Source: an uncultured Saprospiraceae bacterium (GTDB lineage Bacteria; Bacteroidota; Bacteroidia; Chitinophagales; Saprospiraceae). From it: a DNA stretch of 64,000 nt. A program made the position numbers and the translations under genes. The notes beneath the pieces were generated by a model. It did no database searches, was not told the origin of the DNA, and saw only the letters and a list, made by a program, of their open reading frames with translations. This document shows positions 19,131-27,227 of the stretch, in pieces; the first letter of the stretch is position 1; each line of letters begins with the position of its first letter. The stretch is taken from assembly GCA_937921775.1 (NCBI GenBank), contig CAKZUK010000021.1:1-64000 (forward strand). Reading direction: 5' to 3'.

Positions 19131-19589
19131 ATTTATTTTTTAATCCTGAGCAGAACATTTAATTGCCAATAAGCACATCATGCAATAATAATTCTGATTC
19201 AGTCTGTTATTCTTGTTTAATATTCTACTAATTGATCTTTTAAGTACATGGCAATATTAGATAATTTGTTTAGTTCGATGAAAAAATAGCACCTGACAAA
19301 CGCCATACAGGGGGTGTTTTAGTTAATAAATACTTGAAATTGAGAGAAGATTGATGATTGAAGGAAAGCTAGAGAGGAGAGATATGAGTGTAGAAGAACT
19401 GAAGAAGAAATTCTAAAAAATTTCTTCTTTTCCAAGCTGTTGAATACTCTGTAACATAAGTTAGTTAAGAGTTTGAATGCATTGTTTTTTAGTGAGGACG
19501 ATTCCAATATTTTTAAGAATAGCCTAAGCTATTTGAGAAAATTTGGAAGAAGTCATCGCTAAAAAAGAACATTCAAAAATTAAATACAT
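19131..19589. other. Intergenic region before susC (459 nt) with one strong hairpin
   Basis: It presumably holds the susC promoter and regulator-binding site, but I found no clear TAnnTTTG element on the minus strand. A perfect 11-bp stem (AAGAAGAAATT/AATTTCTTCTT, 19402-19429, 6-nt loop) lies between the regulator stop and susC. It is not followed by a T run in the minus-strand direction. The short reverse frame at 19319-19507 shows no family features and is not called. Confidence 0.5.
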
Positions 19590-22500
19590 TTATTTTACAG
19601 AGTATTGAATATACTGATTGAGATTTTCTGATTTATCCAAACCGATTTTCTTTTTCAAACGATATTTGGCTTGCTCTACTCCATTTACTGTGATGTTTAA
19701 AATGGAAGCGATTTCATGATTATTCAGTTTCATTTTTATAAAACAAGATAAACGATGATCGTTTTGTGTTAAAGTAGGATGTTTTACTTCTAACTGCTTG
19801 ATGAAGTCTTGAAAAGTTTGATTGAATATTAATTGAAATTTCTCCCAATAATCTTCTTGGTGCAATTCGGAATTGATAATATTGACAATTGGACGTAAGG
19901 TTTTTTTAGCACTTGTATCTGAATTGGATTGGATTTTTTTGATACGTTCCTTGAGTATGGTTAAAAACTCATTCTTATGAGCCATTTGGAGAATGGATGC
20001 GTTTAGTTCGGATTTTTTACTCGTAACTTCTTGTTCAAGGTTTTGATTTTTAAGTTGTAGGATTTGTTGTTCCTGCTTTAAAATTTCTTGCTCTTGTTCC
20101 AATGTTTGTCGCTCGTAAATTTCTTTCTGCCGGTTGAGTAAAAATCGATAAATCAAAAGAATGATTGCAAGCGTAAAAATGACTGTCGCAAAAATAAACC
20201 ATGCTGTTTCCCAAAATGGTGGAGCAACAATTATATCAATCGTTCTAATTTCTTCATTCCAAACCCCACTACTATTTGCTGCTTTTAGTTGAAGCTGATA
20301 ATTTCCACCATCTAAACTAGAATAAAAAATAGCTCGTTGATTGGCATTTACAAAATGCCATTTATCTTCATAGCCTTCTAACTTATACGCATATTTATTT
20401 CGATTGGGGTCAATAAATTCTGTGGTACTTATTTCAAATAAAATCTCTCTGTCCAAATAGGACAATTGAACTTTAACTCCCTCATTATTCAAATTTTTAT
20501 TCAAAATAATTCGACCATCATAGTTTCCAATTGGAATGGACTTATTAGATATTTTTAAATTTGTAAGAACAGGGATTGTTTTGTTATCGTTCAATTGAAC
20601 TTCGTCTGGTGCTATAACTGAAAAACCATTTACACCGCCAAAAACAATTCTCCCATCACTCAATAGAAACGCAGCTTTAGGATTGAATAGATTGTTTTCA
20701 GTTCCTGGTGCAGTTCCATACTCGGTGATCGTATTGTCCTTTGCATTAAGCCTATGGATACCTGTTGAAGTGGAAATCCAAATAAATCCATCCTTATCTT
20801 CTGCTAAACTATTAATCACTCCTATTTCAAATTGATAGTTCAACTTGATCTTTGTAATCTCTTCTGTTTTAGGATTTAATTTATCTATTCCAACATCCGA
20901 AACTATCCAAATATTTCCTGACTGGTCTTCAAAAATAGATTGAAGACTACTACTACTGATGCTATTCTCCGTTTTAAAATCATGCTGGTATTGTTGAATA
21001 CTTTTGGTAGCTATATCTAATCGATTCAGTCCTCTATTTTCAGTTGCTATCCACAGGTATTTATTTTCTTTATCTAGTAAAAGGTCAATAATTTGAACGT
21101 CTGAAAGTTGATTATTAAAGTTTCCAAAATGTTGAAAAGTAGTTTTTCCTTTGGGCAAATAATCAATACCTCCTCCAAGCGTCCCTATCCACAAACCGCC
21201 ATCTTTATCTAATTCCAAATCCCAAACATTGTTATGAATCAAACTTTGAGGATTCCCTTCTTCATGTAAAAACGTTTGAGTTATTCCTTTTTTATAGTCA
21301 AAATAATTCAAACCATTCGTAAAGGAACCATACCAAAGCCCTTGATTACCAATAGGTTGAATACAAGTAATGACATCATTAAATTGTCCTTGACTTAAAA
21401 GCTTGGACGCTTGATGTAATTCTAAATTTTCTGCATTTATATCAAAATAAAAAATCCCACCACCATCCGTACCCAACCAAACTCGACCACTTTCATCTTC
21501 TCGTATAGTTAAGACAGAACGTAAACCTAATTTCTTTTCTTCATTAAATGATCTACTAGTAAAAAAAGGAGGACGGATGGATTTCAAAATATTGATTCCA
21601 CCATTAAATGTGCCTATCCAAAGATTATCAGATTTATCAAAATGCAAATGATATAAGGCATCTGTATTTAAAGTATTTGACTTGGTGTAATCATAATTAA
21701 ATTGTTGAAATGAATTACTTACTCGATTAAAATGATTGAGTCCGCCCCCATCTGTTGCTACCCAAATCTCCCCTTTAGCATCCAATTGGATATCCGTTAT
21801 TATATTGTTACTTATTCCATTTATTGAACCATTAGCTCGATAGGTCTTCCAAATTTGACTTTCAATATCAAAAGCATAAAGTCCATTTCCTTCCGTACCA
21901 ACCCAAAGTGTATTTGTTGAATCTAAGCAAATGGCTTTACTAAAACTCTGCATATCTTCTTTATCCGATGCATGAAAATGATGGACGCTTTTTGTTTTGA
22001 CTCGAAAAACATTTAACCCTTTTTCTGCGGTGGCGATATAAACGTTACCGTTCTTGTCTTCTTCAAAATCAAAAACAAAATCATTACTCAACTGCTCTTT
22101 TTTCTCCGCGTCACAATACGTACAAAAGTGATAAATGACTTTTCTTTCCTCATCCAACACGATGGTTCCACCTCCATAAGTACCAATCCAAAGCCAATTA
22201 CGACTATCCTCATAAATTGATTTTACCGTAATCGTATTCCAATCTACGGTTGCATTCTCCTCAAATGGAAATCGATGGAACTTATCATTATTAGGATCAT
22301 AAGCAAGCAAACCAGCATCCTTTAGTCCCATCCAAATCAATCCTCTATTATCTTTTAATAAAGAAAAAACGCTTGGATTTATTTTCCTTTCGTCTTCTGC
22401 ATTAGGAATGGAAAAGGTTTTAAATTCATAAGCATCGAATCTATTTAAGCCACTTTTGCTCCCTACCCAAATAAAGCCTAAGTCATCTTGAGCAATAGAA

Positions 22501-22634
22501 TAAACGGTGTTATTAGACAAACCATGACTGGATGTTAGTTTTTGAAAATTAACATCAATAGATTGGCTATTTAATTGATTACAACAAGCAATCAATAGAA
22601 TGAACCATAAATATGTCGATTTAATTCTATTCAT
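19590..22634 (-). CDS. Transmembrane sensor-regulator: beta-propeller, Y_Y_Y domain and LuxR-type HTH
   Basis: The probable PUL regulator, 1014 residues from the chosen start. A signal/anchor (1-24) precedes about a dozen two-component-propeller repeats (NLWIGTFNGG-type) forming periplasmic propellers, a Y_Y_Y domain (about 722-804), one transmembrane helix (about 812-833), a Gln/Glu-rich coiled coil (about 834-886) and a C-terminal helix-turn-helix (about 956-1006, NHEIASILNITVNGVEQAKYRLKKKIG). No histidine kinase or receiver is present, unlike hybrid two-component PUL regulators. The ATG at 22634 is preferred over 22661 because a -7 element lies between them and a normal signal follows. Confidence 0.9.
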   Translation of the reverse strand: MNRIKSTYLWFILLIACCNQLNSQSIDVNFQKLTSSHGLSNNTVYSIAQDDLGFIWVGSKSGLNRFDAYEFKTFSIPNAEDERKINPSVFSLLKDNRGLIWMGLKDAGLLAYDPNNDKFHRFPFEENATVDWNTITVKSIYEDSRNWLWIGTYGGGTIVLDEERKVIYHFCTYCDAEKKEQLSNDFVFDFEEDKNGNVYIATAEKGLNVFRVKTKSVHHFHASDKEDMQSFSKAICLDSTNTLWVGTEGNGLYAFDIESQIWKTYRANGSINGISNNIITDIQLDAKGEIWVATDGGGLNHFNRVSNSFQQFNYDYTKSNTLNTDALYHLHFDKSDNLWIGTFNGGINILKSIRPPFFTSRSFNEEKKLGLRSVLTIREDESGRVWLGTDGGGIFYFDINAENLELHQASKLLSQGQFNDVITCIQPIGNQGLWYGSFTNGLNYFDYKKGITQTFLHEEGNPQSLIHNNVWDLELDKDGGLWIGTLGGGIDYLPKGKTTFQHFGNFNNQLSDVQIIDLLLDKENKYLWIATENRGLNRLDIATKSIQQYQHDFKTENSISSSSLQSIFEDQSGNIWIVSDVGIDKLNPKTEEITKIKLNYQFEIGVINSLAEDKDGFIWISTSTGIHRLNAKDNTITEYGTAPGTENNLFNPKAAFLLSDGRIVFGGVNGFSVIAPDEVQLNDNKTIPVLTNLKISNKSIPIGNYDGRIILNKNLNNEGVKVQLSYLDREILFEISTTEFIDPNRNKYAYKLEGYEDKWHFVNANQRAIFYSSLDGGNYQLQLKAANSSGVWNEEIRTIDIIVAPPFWETAWFIFATVIFTLAIILLIYRFLLNRQKEIYERQTLEQEQEILKQEQQILQLKNQNLEQEVTSKKSELNASILQMAHKNEFLTILKERIKKIQSNSDTSAKKTLRPIVNIINSELHQEDYWEKFQLIFNQTFQDFIKQLEVKHPTLTQNDHRLSCFIKMKLNNHEIASILNITVNGVEQAKYRLKKKIGLDKSENLNQYIQYSVK

Positions 22635-22645
22635 AGAAGATTGTC

Positions 22646-22653
22646 CAAATATA
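22646..22653 (-). promoter_or_regulatory. Candidate -7 element (TATATTTG on minus strand) for the PUL regulator
   Basis: On the minus strand this reads TATATTTG, an exact TAnnTTTG match, 11 nt before the ATG at 22634. It excludes the upstream in-frame ATG at 22661 as the start if used. No -33 TTG is visible at the usual distance. Confidence 0.45.
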
Positions 22654-22844
22654 GAAAACAATATCCTATAAAATGTTTAGGTATGGTGGAAGAATTAAGA
22701 AGTTCTTTTGAATGAAGTTGTTTAGAACTTTGGAGGTAGATGCTCTAAATTTTGCCGTATCCATTTGAATTAAGTAGCGATTCCTTTAAAAGAATTAGTC
22801 GTGTTAAACCCAATAATTCTGACAAGCATATTAATACAGTACTC

Positions 22845-22897
22845 GCTAGGACTTGAATCCATCTAGCTAGGCAGGCCTAGTCCTAGCTAGGCAGGCC
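22845..22897. repeat. Direct and inverted repeats (CTAGCTAGGCAGGCC) downstream of mnmA
   Basis: A 15-bp direct repeat CTAGCTAGGCAGGCC occurs exactly at 22863-22877 and 22883-22897. GCTAGGACT at 22845-22853 is the reverse complement of AGTCCTAGC at 22879-22887, giving a 9-bp stem. The element sits just 3' of mnmA (minus strand) and might serve as its terminator, without a T run. Similar GCCTAGC/GGCAG words recur in the mnmA leader. Confidence 0.6.
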
Positions 22898-22926
22898 CGC
22901 AACGTAATACAACAAAATTCAAAACA

Positions 22927-24033
22927 CTAACGAGGGTTCAACGAACTAGCATAAATCAAACCACCGCCAACAACATCGTCACCTTCATAAAAAACAGCTG
23001 ACTGACCAGGAGCAACTCCCGATACATTCGCCATAAACTCTACTTGTAGCTGGCTATCCACATTTGTCAATCTAGCCAAAGCCCCTTTGTCGTTATAGCG
23101 AATCATGGTTCGCGCTTCTATACCATCTGGAATGGTTGGATATTTCATGGAATTGACTTGAGCCACACGCATACCATTTCGCAACAGTTCATCCACTTCT
23201 CCAAGAACGACGGTATTAGTATCAGCCTGAATATCAGTTACATACATTGGTATACCGAAAGCCAGCCCTAAACCTTTTCGCTGACCAATGGTATAAAAAG
23301 GATAGCCTTCATGCTCGCCGAGTACTTCCCCTTTTTTATTAATAAATTTCCCGCCTTTCACTTTTGCTTCTAGGCTAGGATCTCTGCGCTTAAGGAAACC
23401 ACGGTAATCATTGTCTGGCACAAAACAAATCTCATAGCTCTCCCCTTTTTTGGAAAGCTCGTCATAGCCCCAATCTTTAGCCATCTGGCGTACCTCTGGC
23501 TTCGTAAATGGTCCTAGTGGAAATTTACTTCGACTCAGGCATTCCTGACTCAAACCCCAAAGTACATAGGATTGATCTTTATGATCATCCACTGCTTTGG
23601 TCACAAACTTTCGTCCATTGTCTTCTCCGATTTTAGCATAATGTCCAGTCGCGATGAACTCACAATCCAATTGGTCAGCACGCTTAAGTAGCGCACTCCA
23701 TTTGATATGCGTATTGCAAAGAACACAAGGATTTGGTGTACGACCTGCAATATATTCATCCACAAAGTTGTCAATTACATAGTCTCCAAATTCTTCCCTG
23801 ATGTCAACGATGAAATGGTGAAAATCCATATCCACTGCTACTGTACGTGCATCATTGATAGAATCAAGACTACAGCAACCTGTTTCTTTCTTAGACCCTC
23901 CTGAATTGGCATAATCCCAGGTTTTCATGGTAATACCAATCACCTCATACCCTTGATCATGAAGCATCATAGCAGTCACTGTGCTATCAATTCCGCCACT
24001 CATGGCTACCAAAACTTTACCGTGCTTACTCAT
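22927..24033 (-). CDS. mnmA: tRNA-specific 2-thiouridylase
   Basis: Catalyses ATP-dependent 2-thiolation of wobble uridine in tRNA Lys, Glu and Gln in the cytoplasm. From the chosen start it has 368 residues. The PP-loop motif SGGIDS lies near the N-terminus. Two catalytic cysteines are visible: PNPCVLCN and SYEICFVPD, with the DHKDQSYVLW and GQRKGLG segments typical of MnmA. I chose ATG 24033 (MSKHGKVLVAMSGG); an upstream in-frame start at 24078 would add 15 unconserved residues inside a structured leader. Transcribed alone. Confidence 0.96.
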   Translation of the reverse strand: MSKHGKVLVAMSGGIDSTVTAMMLHDQGYEVIGITMKTWDYANSGGSKKETGCCSLDSINDARTVAVDMDFHHFIVDIREEFGDYVIDNFVDEYIAGRTPNPCVLCNTHIKWSALLKRADQLDCEFIATGHYAKIGEDNGRKFVTKAVDDHKDQSYVLWGLSQECLSRSKFPLGPFTKPEVRQMAKDWGYDELSKKGESYEICFVPDNDYRGFLKRRDPSLEAKVKGGKFINKKGEVLGEHEGYPFYTIGQRKGLGLAFGIPMYVTDIQADTNTVVLGEVDELLRNGMRVAQVNSMKYPTIPDGIEARTMIRYNDKGALARLTNVDSQLQVEFMANVSGVAPGQSAVFYEGDDVVGGGLIYASSLNPR

Positions 24034-24163
24034 TAATATATTGCTTTTAAGCTTGCCTAGCGCGATACGAGCGGCCAATCTTAACAGCTTGGCCGGCTTC
24101 TCGTGCCCTAGACAGGGCTTGATTTATATTTATGTTACAGAGTACTCAACCCCAACATTCCTG

Positions 24164-24197
24164 CAAAATTACAAAAATTAGTATCCTAAAGTTCAAA
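24164..24197 (-). promoter_or_regulatory. Candidate promoter for mnmA (TTTG-N22-TAATTTTG, minus strand)
   Basis: On the minus strand TAATTTTG (24164-24171) fits the -7 consensus and TTTG (24194-24197) the -33 consensus; the 22-nt spacing is slightly longer than the usual 19-21. It would give a leader of roughly 125 nt containing the foldable segment. Confidence 0.4.
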
Positions 24198-24353
24198 TGA
24201 AAAGGTTTTAAAGAAGGCTTTTGAAGCTTTTTTTGTTAAAAGAAGTGTTTTAGGGTTTTATAAATGTTGTCAAAACCCTAAGATTAGGCCACTTCATTGT
24301 AAATCAAGGTATAAATGGCTATTTTGAGCCATATTTGAATATTTAGCTTTTGC

Positions 24354-24447
24354 CTTTTGCCCATTAGCTTTTGGCTTCCCTCAAATCTGCGCATACAGGA
24401 CGCAATAAAATGGAAGTCAAGTGCTAATCGCTAACAGCAAAAAGCCA
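24354..24447. repeat. Imperfect palindrome of TTTTGGC/GCTAATAGC-type words upstream of the rlpA-like gene
   Basis: The left arm (about 24354-24388) contains AGCTTTTGCC, CCATTAGC and TTTTGGCTTCC; the right arm (about 24411-24447) contains GGAAGTCAAG, GCTAATCGCTAACAGC and AAAAAGCC. The arms pair imperfectly around 22 nt. The theme matches 5616-5655 and 59378-59480. Confidence 0.55.
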
Positions 24448-24499
24448 TTTACAACAAACTGATTTGATTATTACTAAAGATATCTAAAAACTGATCGTT

Positions 24500-25519
24500 A
24501 TGAGAAGCATATCAATTATCTCCACCTTACTTGTCGCATTATTACTAACTGGATTCTCTGTTTTGAATGAGGAATATGGCCTGGCCGCATCTTACGATGA
24601 TTCCTTTCAAGGTAGCGAAACTGCCAGTAAAGAGAAGTACAACAAAAATAAATTAACTGGAGCCCACAAGACTTTGCCTTTTGGAACACTGGTGAAGGTG
24701 ACTCGATTGGATAGTAAGCAATCTGTAAAGATTAGAATCAATGATCGAGGACCTTATTTGAGTAATCGCATCATCGAAGTTTCGCGCAAAGCTGCAAAGC
24801 AAATTGGCTTGGACGAAGGTAAAGTTACTCGTGTAAAAATAGAAGTCGTTGGTACGGCACGTGCAGAGGATCCTGAACCCGCTAAAGCACCTCCAGTAGT
24901 TAGTAAATCTCCTGAACCTAAGCCAAATACTACGACTCCAGTCGCTACACCAAATATTGAAAATCCTACACCAGATAATTTTGACAACTCAGTAGCGCTT
25001 GCAGAAAAAGCGGCAAAAGAAAAAGTAGAAAGGACTAAAGCTGCTGCTGAAAAAGCTGCAAAAGAAAAGGCTGCTGCCGATAAAGCTAGTGCTGCAAAAT
25101 CCGCAAAAGAAAAAGCTATCAAAGAAAAAGCTGCTGCCGATAAGGCTGCAAAGGCTGCTGCCCCAGCTGCGACCTCTATAGATATGGGTGTGCCTGCAAG
25201 TCGAGTACGAGGGAGAGATTTTGCAAAATATGATTTATATAAAGTACAAATTTTACGTCCTGAAAGAACGGGCTATGGTGTTCAAGTAGCCTCTCTTACT
25301 GACTATGCTAACGTCATGCGTCAAGTCGCTGAACTGCAAGAAAAATGGTTTAACAACATCCTCATCAGTGTGGAAGAAGGTGCCAACAAACAACCTGTTT
25401 ATAAAATCATGCTTGGTCCTTTTCCTGACCGAACGACTGCTAAAAGTTATGAGAAGGAATTGAAGCGTAAGAAGAAAATTGACGGATTTATTGTGGATTT
25501 GAGTGGCGTGAAGTATTAA
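24500..25519 (+). CDS. RlpA-like septal ring protein with SPOR domain
   Basis: An exported cell-wall protein of 339 residues: signal sequence (1-23), double-psi beta-barrel of the RlpA type (about 26-118; FGTLVKVTRL and NDRGPY with Asp82), Pro-rich linker, Lys/Ala-rich low-complexity stretch (about 166-224) with repeated AAKEK-type units, and a SPOR domain (about 256-338) that binds denuded peptidoglycan. RlpA proteins are lytic transglycosylases or division-associated proteins. The canonical ASWYG near the N-terminus is degraded to AASYDD, so catalytic activity is uncertain. Convergent with the shikimate kinase gene. Confidence 0.88.
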   Translation: MRSISIISTLLVALLLTGFSVLNEEYGLAASYDDSFQGSETASKEKYNKNKLTGAHKTLPFGTLVKVTRLDSKQSVKIRINDRGPYLSNRIIEVSRKAAKQIGLDEGKVTRVKIEVVGTARAEDPEPAKAPPVVSKSPEPKPNTTTPVATPNIENPTPDNFDNSVALAEKAAKEKVERTKAAAEKAAKEKAAADKASAAKSAKEKAIKEKAAADKAAKAAAPAATSIDMGVPASRVRGRDFAKYDLYKVQILRPERTGYGVQVASLTDYANVMRQVAELQEKWFNNILISVEEGANKQPVYKIMLGPFPDRTTAKSYEKELKRKKKIDGFIVDLSGVKY

Positions 25520-25520
25520 G

Positions 25521-25623
25521 AAATGTAAAATGTAAAACCGCAAAGGTTAAAATGTAAAAGTGGTTCAATATCGCGGACCTACAGTATAGAAGAGCAACTT
25601 TTACATTTTGCGGTTTTACATTT
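25521..25623. repeat. Palindrome built from AATGTAAA words, copy 1
   Basis: The left arm (25521-25561) contains AAATGTAAAATGTAAAACCG then AATGTAAAAGT; the right arm (25597-25623) contains ACTTTTACATTTTGCGG then TTTTACATTT. It fills the gap between convergent rlpA-like and aroK genes. A second copy with the same words and the same CCGCAAA core is at 48311-48436. Confidence 0.75.
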
Positions 25624-25630
25624 CCTCCCT

Positions 25631-26146
25631 TTACACCACCCGCTTCAAAAAAGTCAGCAAGTCCGCTATTAGCTCCTCCAGCTTTCCTCCTCCTTCCAAT
25701 TCCACATGAGCCTGCTCGTAAAATGAAGCACGCTCTTTCAAATGATTTTCAATAAATGTCAATAATTCCTTTTCTGATTTGCCTTGAAGAATTGGACGAT
25801 GAGCTATTTGCCCCTTAAGATGTTGGATGATTTGCTCTGGTGTATTTTTAAGGTAGATGGTCAGTCCATTCAATTTCATCCAATTCATATTATCGAAGAA
25901 GCAGGGGGTGCCGCCTCCGCAGGCAATGATTCCTTCTGTTTTATTTTGTAGCGTTTGCAAAACGGTTTGTTCTATTTCCCGAAAAATCTCCTCCCCTTTT
26001 GTTTCAAAAATTTCGACGATTGAATGGCTGGTATGTGCTTCGATTAGTTCATCCATATCTACAAAGGGGATGTTCATCTGGGAAGCTAGTGCTTTGCCAA
26101 TGCTGGTTTTGCCGGAGCCCATATATCCTATTAGGAAAACTTTCAT
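25631..26146 (-). CDS. aroK: Shikimate kinase
   Basis: Phosphorylates shikimate to shikimate-3-phosphate in aromatic amino acid synthesis. Its 171 residues are normal. Walker A is GYMGSGKTS (7-15), followed by the substrate-binding FVDMDELIE, the GGGTPC loop and the lid region HRPILQG. No aro neighbours are present. Convergent with the rlpA-like gene across a palindromic repeat; divergent from the DUF1573/yajC/ybbR cluster. Confidence 0.96.
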   Translation of the reverse strand: MKVFLIGYMGSGKTSIGKALASQMNIPFVDMDELIEAHTSHSIVEIFETKGEEIFREIEQTVLQTLQNKTEGIIACGGGTPCFFDNMNWMKLNGLTIYLKNTPEQIIQHLKGQIAHRPILQGKSEKELLTFIENHLKERASFYEQAHVELEGGGKLEELIADLLTFLKRVV

Positions 26147-26323
26147 TCTTGGATATTGTGATTATATTGAAATTGAACGAGTGTAAATTTAGTGAATCAA
26201 TTTATCGATCAAACAATTACTTAATTCGCTATGTATTGAAGGATTTGACTAAAACACCCCAATATTTGCATTAGTTAGGTATAAAAAACCGCTTTGTACA
26301 CCCTAATAAACGGTAATTTCGTT

Positions 26324-26331
26324 TAGATTTG
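26324..26331 (+). promoter_or_regulatory. Candidate -7 element (TAGATTTG) of the DUF1573-yajC-ybbR cluster
   Basis: TAGATTTG matches the -7 consensus and ends 13 nt before ATG 26345, which would leave an mRNA leader of only about 5-8 nt. No TTG is found about 20 nt upstream. Confidence 0.45.
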
Positions 26332-26344
26332 CAGTCTAATTACA

Positions 26345-26848
26345 ATGAAGTCGAATAAAATGAGAAAATACATTCCTTTAGTCCTATTCCTACTACTAAT
26401 CATTAGTTGCAAAGACGAAGCATCTATTGGCAATTCTGAAAAAAGTATTAGTGCCATCAAAGATGCTGATAAAATTAGTAGTATCATCCGAAATCCTGTG
26501 AGCGCCAGTACCCCCAAGGATACTGCAAACGTCGCAAAGATAGAATTTGAGAAAGAATTTTATGAATTTGGAAAAATTAAAGAAGGTCAAAAAGCCATGC
26601 ATTCCTTTAAATTTAAGAACACTGGAAAAGTTAATTTGGTGATTACTGCTGCAAAATCCACTTGTGGTTGTACCGTTCCAAGTTGGCCGGAAGAACCTAT
26701 CGCTCCCGGTAGAAGTGGTAAGATTGACGTGGTCTTTGATTCGAAAGGAAAGAAAGGAGCTATTAGCAAACCCATTCGTATTACAGCCAACACGAATCCT
26801 CAGAATACAGTGATTCATATGAAAGGAATAGTGCTTCCTAAGAAATAG
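26345..26848 (+). CDS. DUF1573 domain-containing lipoprotein
   Basis: A 167-residue lipoprotein with Cys22 in the lipobox (LLIISCKDE) and a DUF1573 immunoglobulin-like domain (about 63-165). The family pattern is clear: FEFGKIKEGQKAMHSFKFKN, then the STCGCTVPSWPEEPIAPG core with a CGC motif. Its molecular role is not established; family members are abundant in Bacteroidota. A second Met at codon 6 is an alternative start. Its neighbours yajC and ybbR form a gene order I know from other Bacteroidota. Confidence 0.92.
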   Translation: MKSNKMRKYIPLVLFLLLIISCKDEASIGNSEKSISAIKDADKISSIIRNPVSASTPKDTANVAKIEFEKEFYEFGKIKEGQKAMHSFKFKNTGKVNLVITAAKSTCGCTVPSWPEEPIAPGRSGKIDVVFDSKGKKGAISKPIRITANTNPQNTVIHMKGIVLPKK

Positions 26849-26933
26849 AGATCTGAACAGACATGCGCTTCTATCGCGAACTTGAAGCATCAATACTTTA
26901 CTTTTTTATTGCAAAATTTTTATACTAACATAC

Positions 26934-27227
26934 ATGGAAACTTTAAATTTATTATTCCCGATCTTAATCGTCGGTGTATTTTATTTCTTTATCATCAGAC
27001 CACAATCTAAGATGAGAAAAGATCAAGAAACCTTTTCTAGTAATTTGGAAAAAGGAACTGAAGTGGTAACATCTAGTGGAATTATTGGTAGAATTAATAA
27101 AATCGAAGATAATATCATTACTCTACAGGTTGACACCAAAACTTTTATCCGAATTACCAAAGGAGCTGTCTCAAAAGAAATGACAGAATCTCTCGCAAGT
27201 CCTGATGAAACAGCAAAAGCAAAATAA
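26934..27227 (+). CDS. yajC: Preprotein translocase subunit YajC
   Basis: A small inner-membrane accessory of the Sec-DF complex. The 97 residues have one N-terminal helix (about 5-22) ending in the hallmark FFIIRPQSKMRK, then the cytoplasmic barrel with GTEVVTSSGIIGRI and FIRITKGAVSKEM. It overlaps the ybbR-like gene by 23 nt, so the two are probably translationally coupled. Confidence 0.95.
   Translation: METLNLLFPILIVGVFYFFIIRPQSKMRKDQETFSSNLEKGTEVVTSSGIIGRINKIEDNIITLQVDTKTFIRITKGAVSKEMTESLASPDETAKAK

Larger units (their letters stand above)
24034..24499. other. Divergent intergenic region mnmA/rlpA-like, 466 nt, structured
   Basis: The mnmA side (24045-24120) can fold: ACGAG-CGGCC near 24075-24086 pairs with GGCCG and CTCGT around 24092-24106. 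A minus-strand promoter candidate follows at 24164-24197. The rlpA side carries the word-repeat palindrome at 24354-24447. No ORF of note is present. The word TTACAGAGTACT (24135-24146) resembles TTACAGCGTACT found near 35297 and 48571. Confidence 0.5.

Noticed and set aside
19402-19429. Hairpin in front of susC as a terminator of the regulator gene
   Set aside because: The stem is perfect, but no T run follows in the minus-strand direction; kept only as an unassigned hairpin.
24754-25122. Long Ala/Ser/Phe-rich minus-strand frame inside the rlpA-like gene
   Set aside because: It mirrors the Lys/Ala-rich repeats of the real gene and its composition is an artefact of that repeat.
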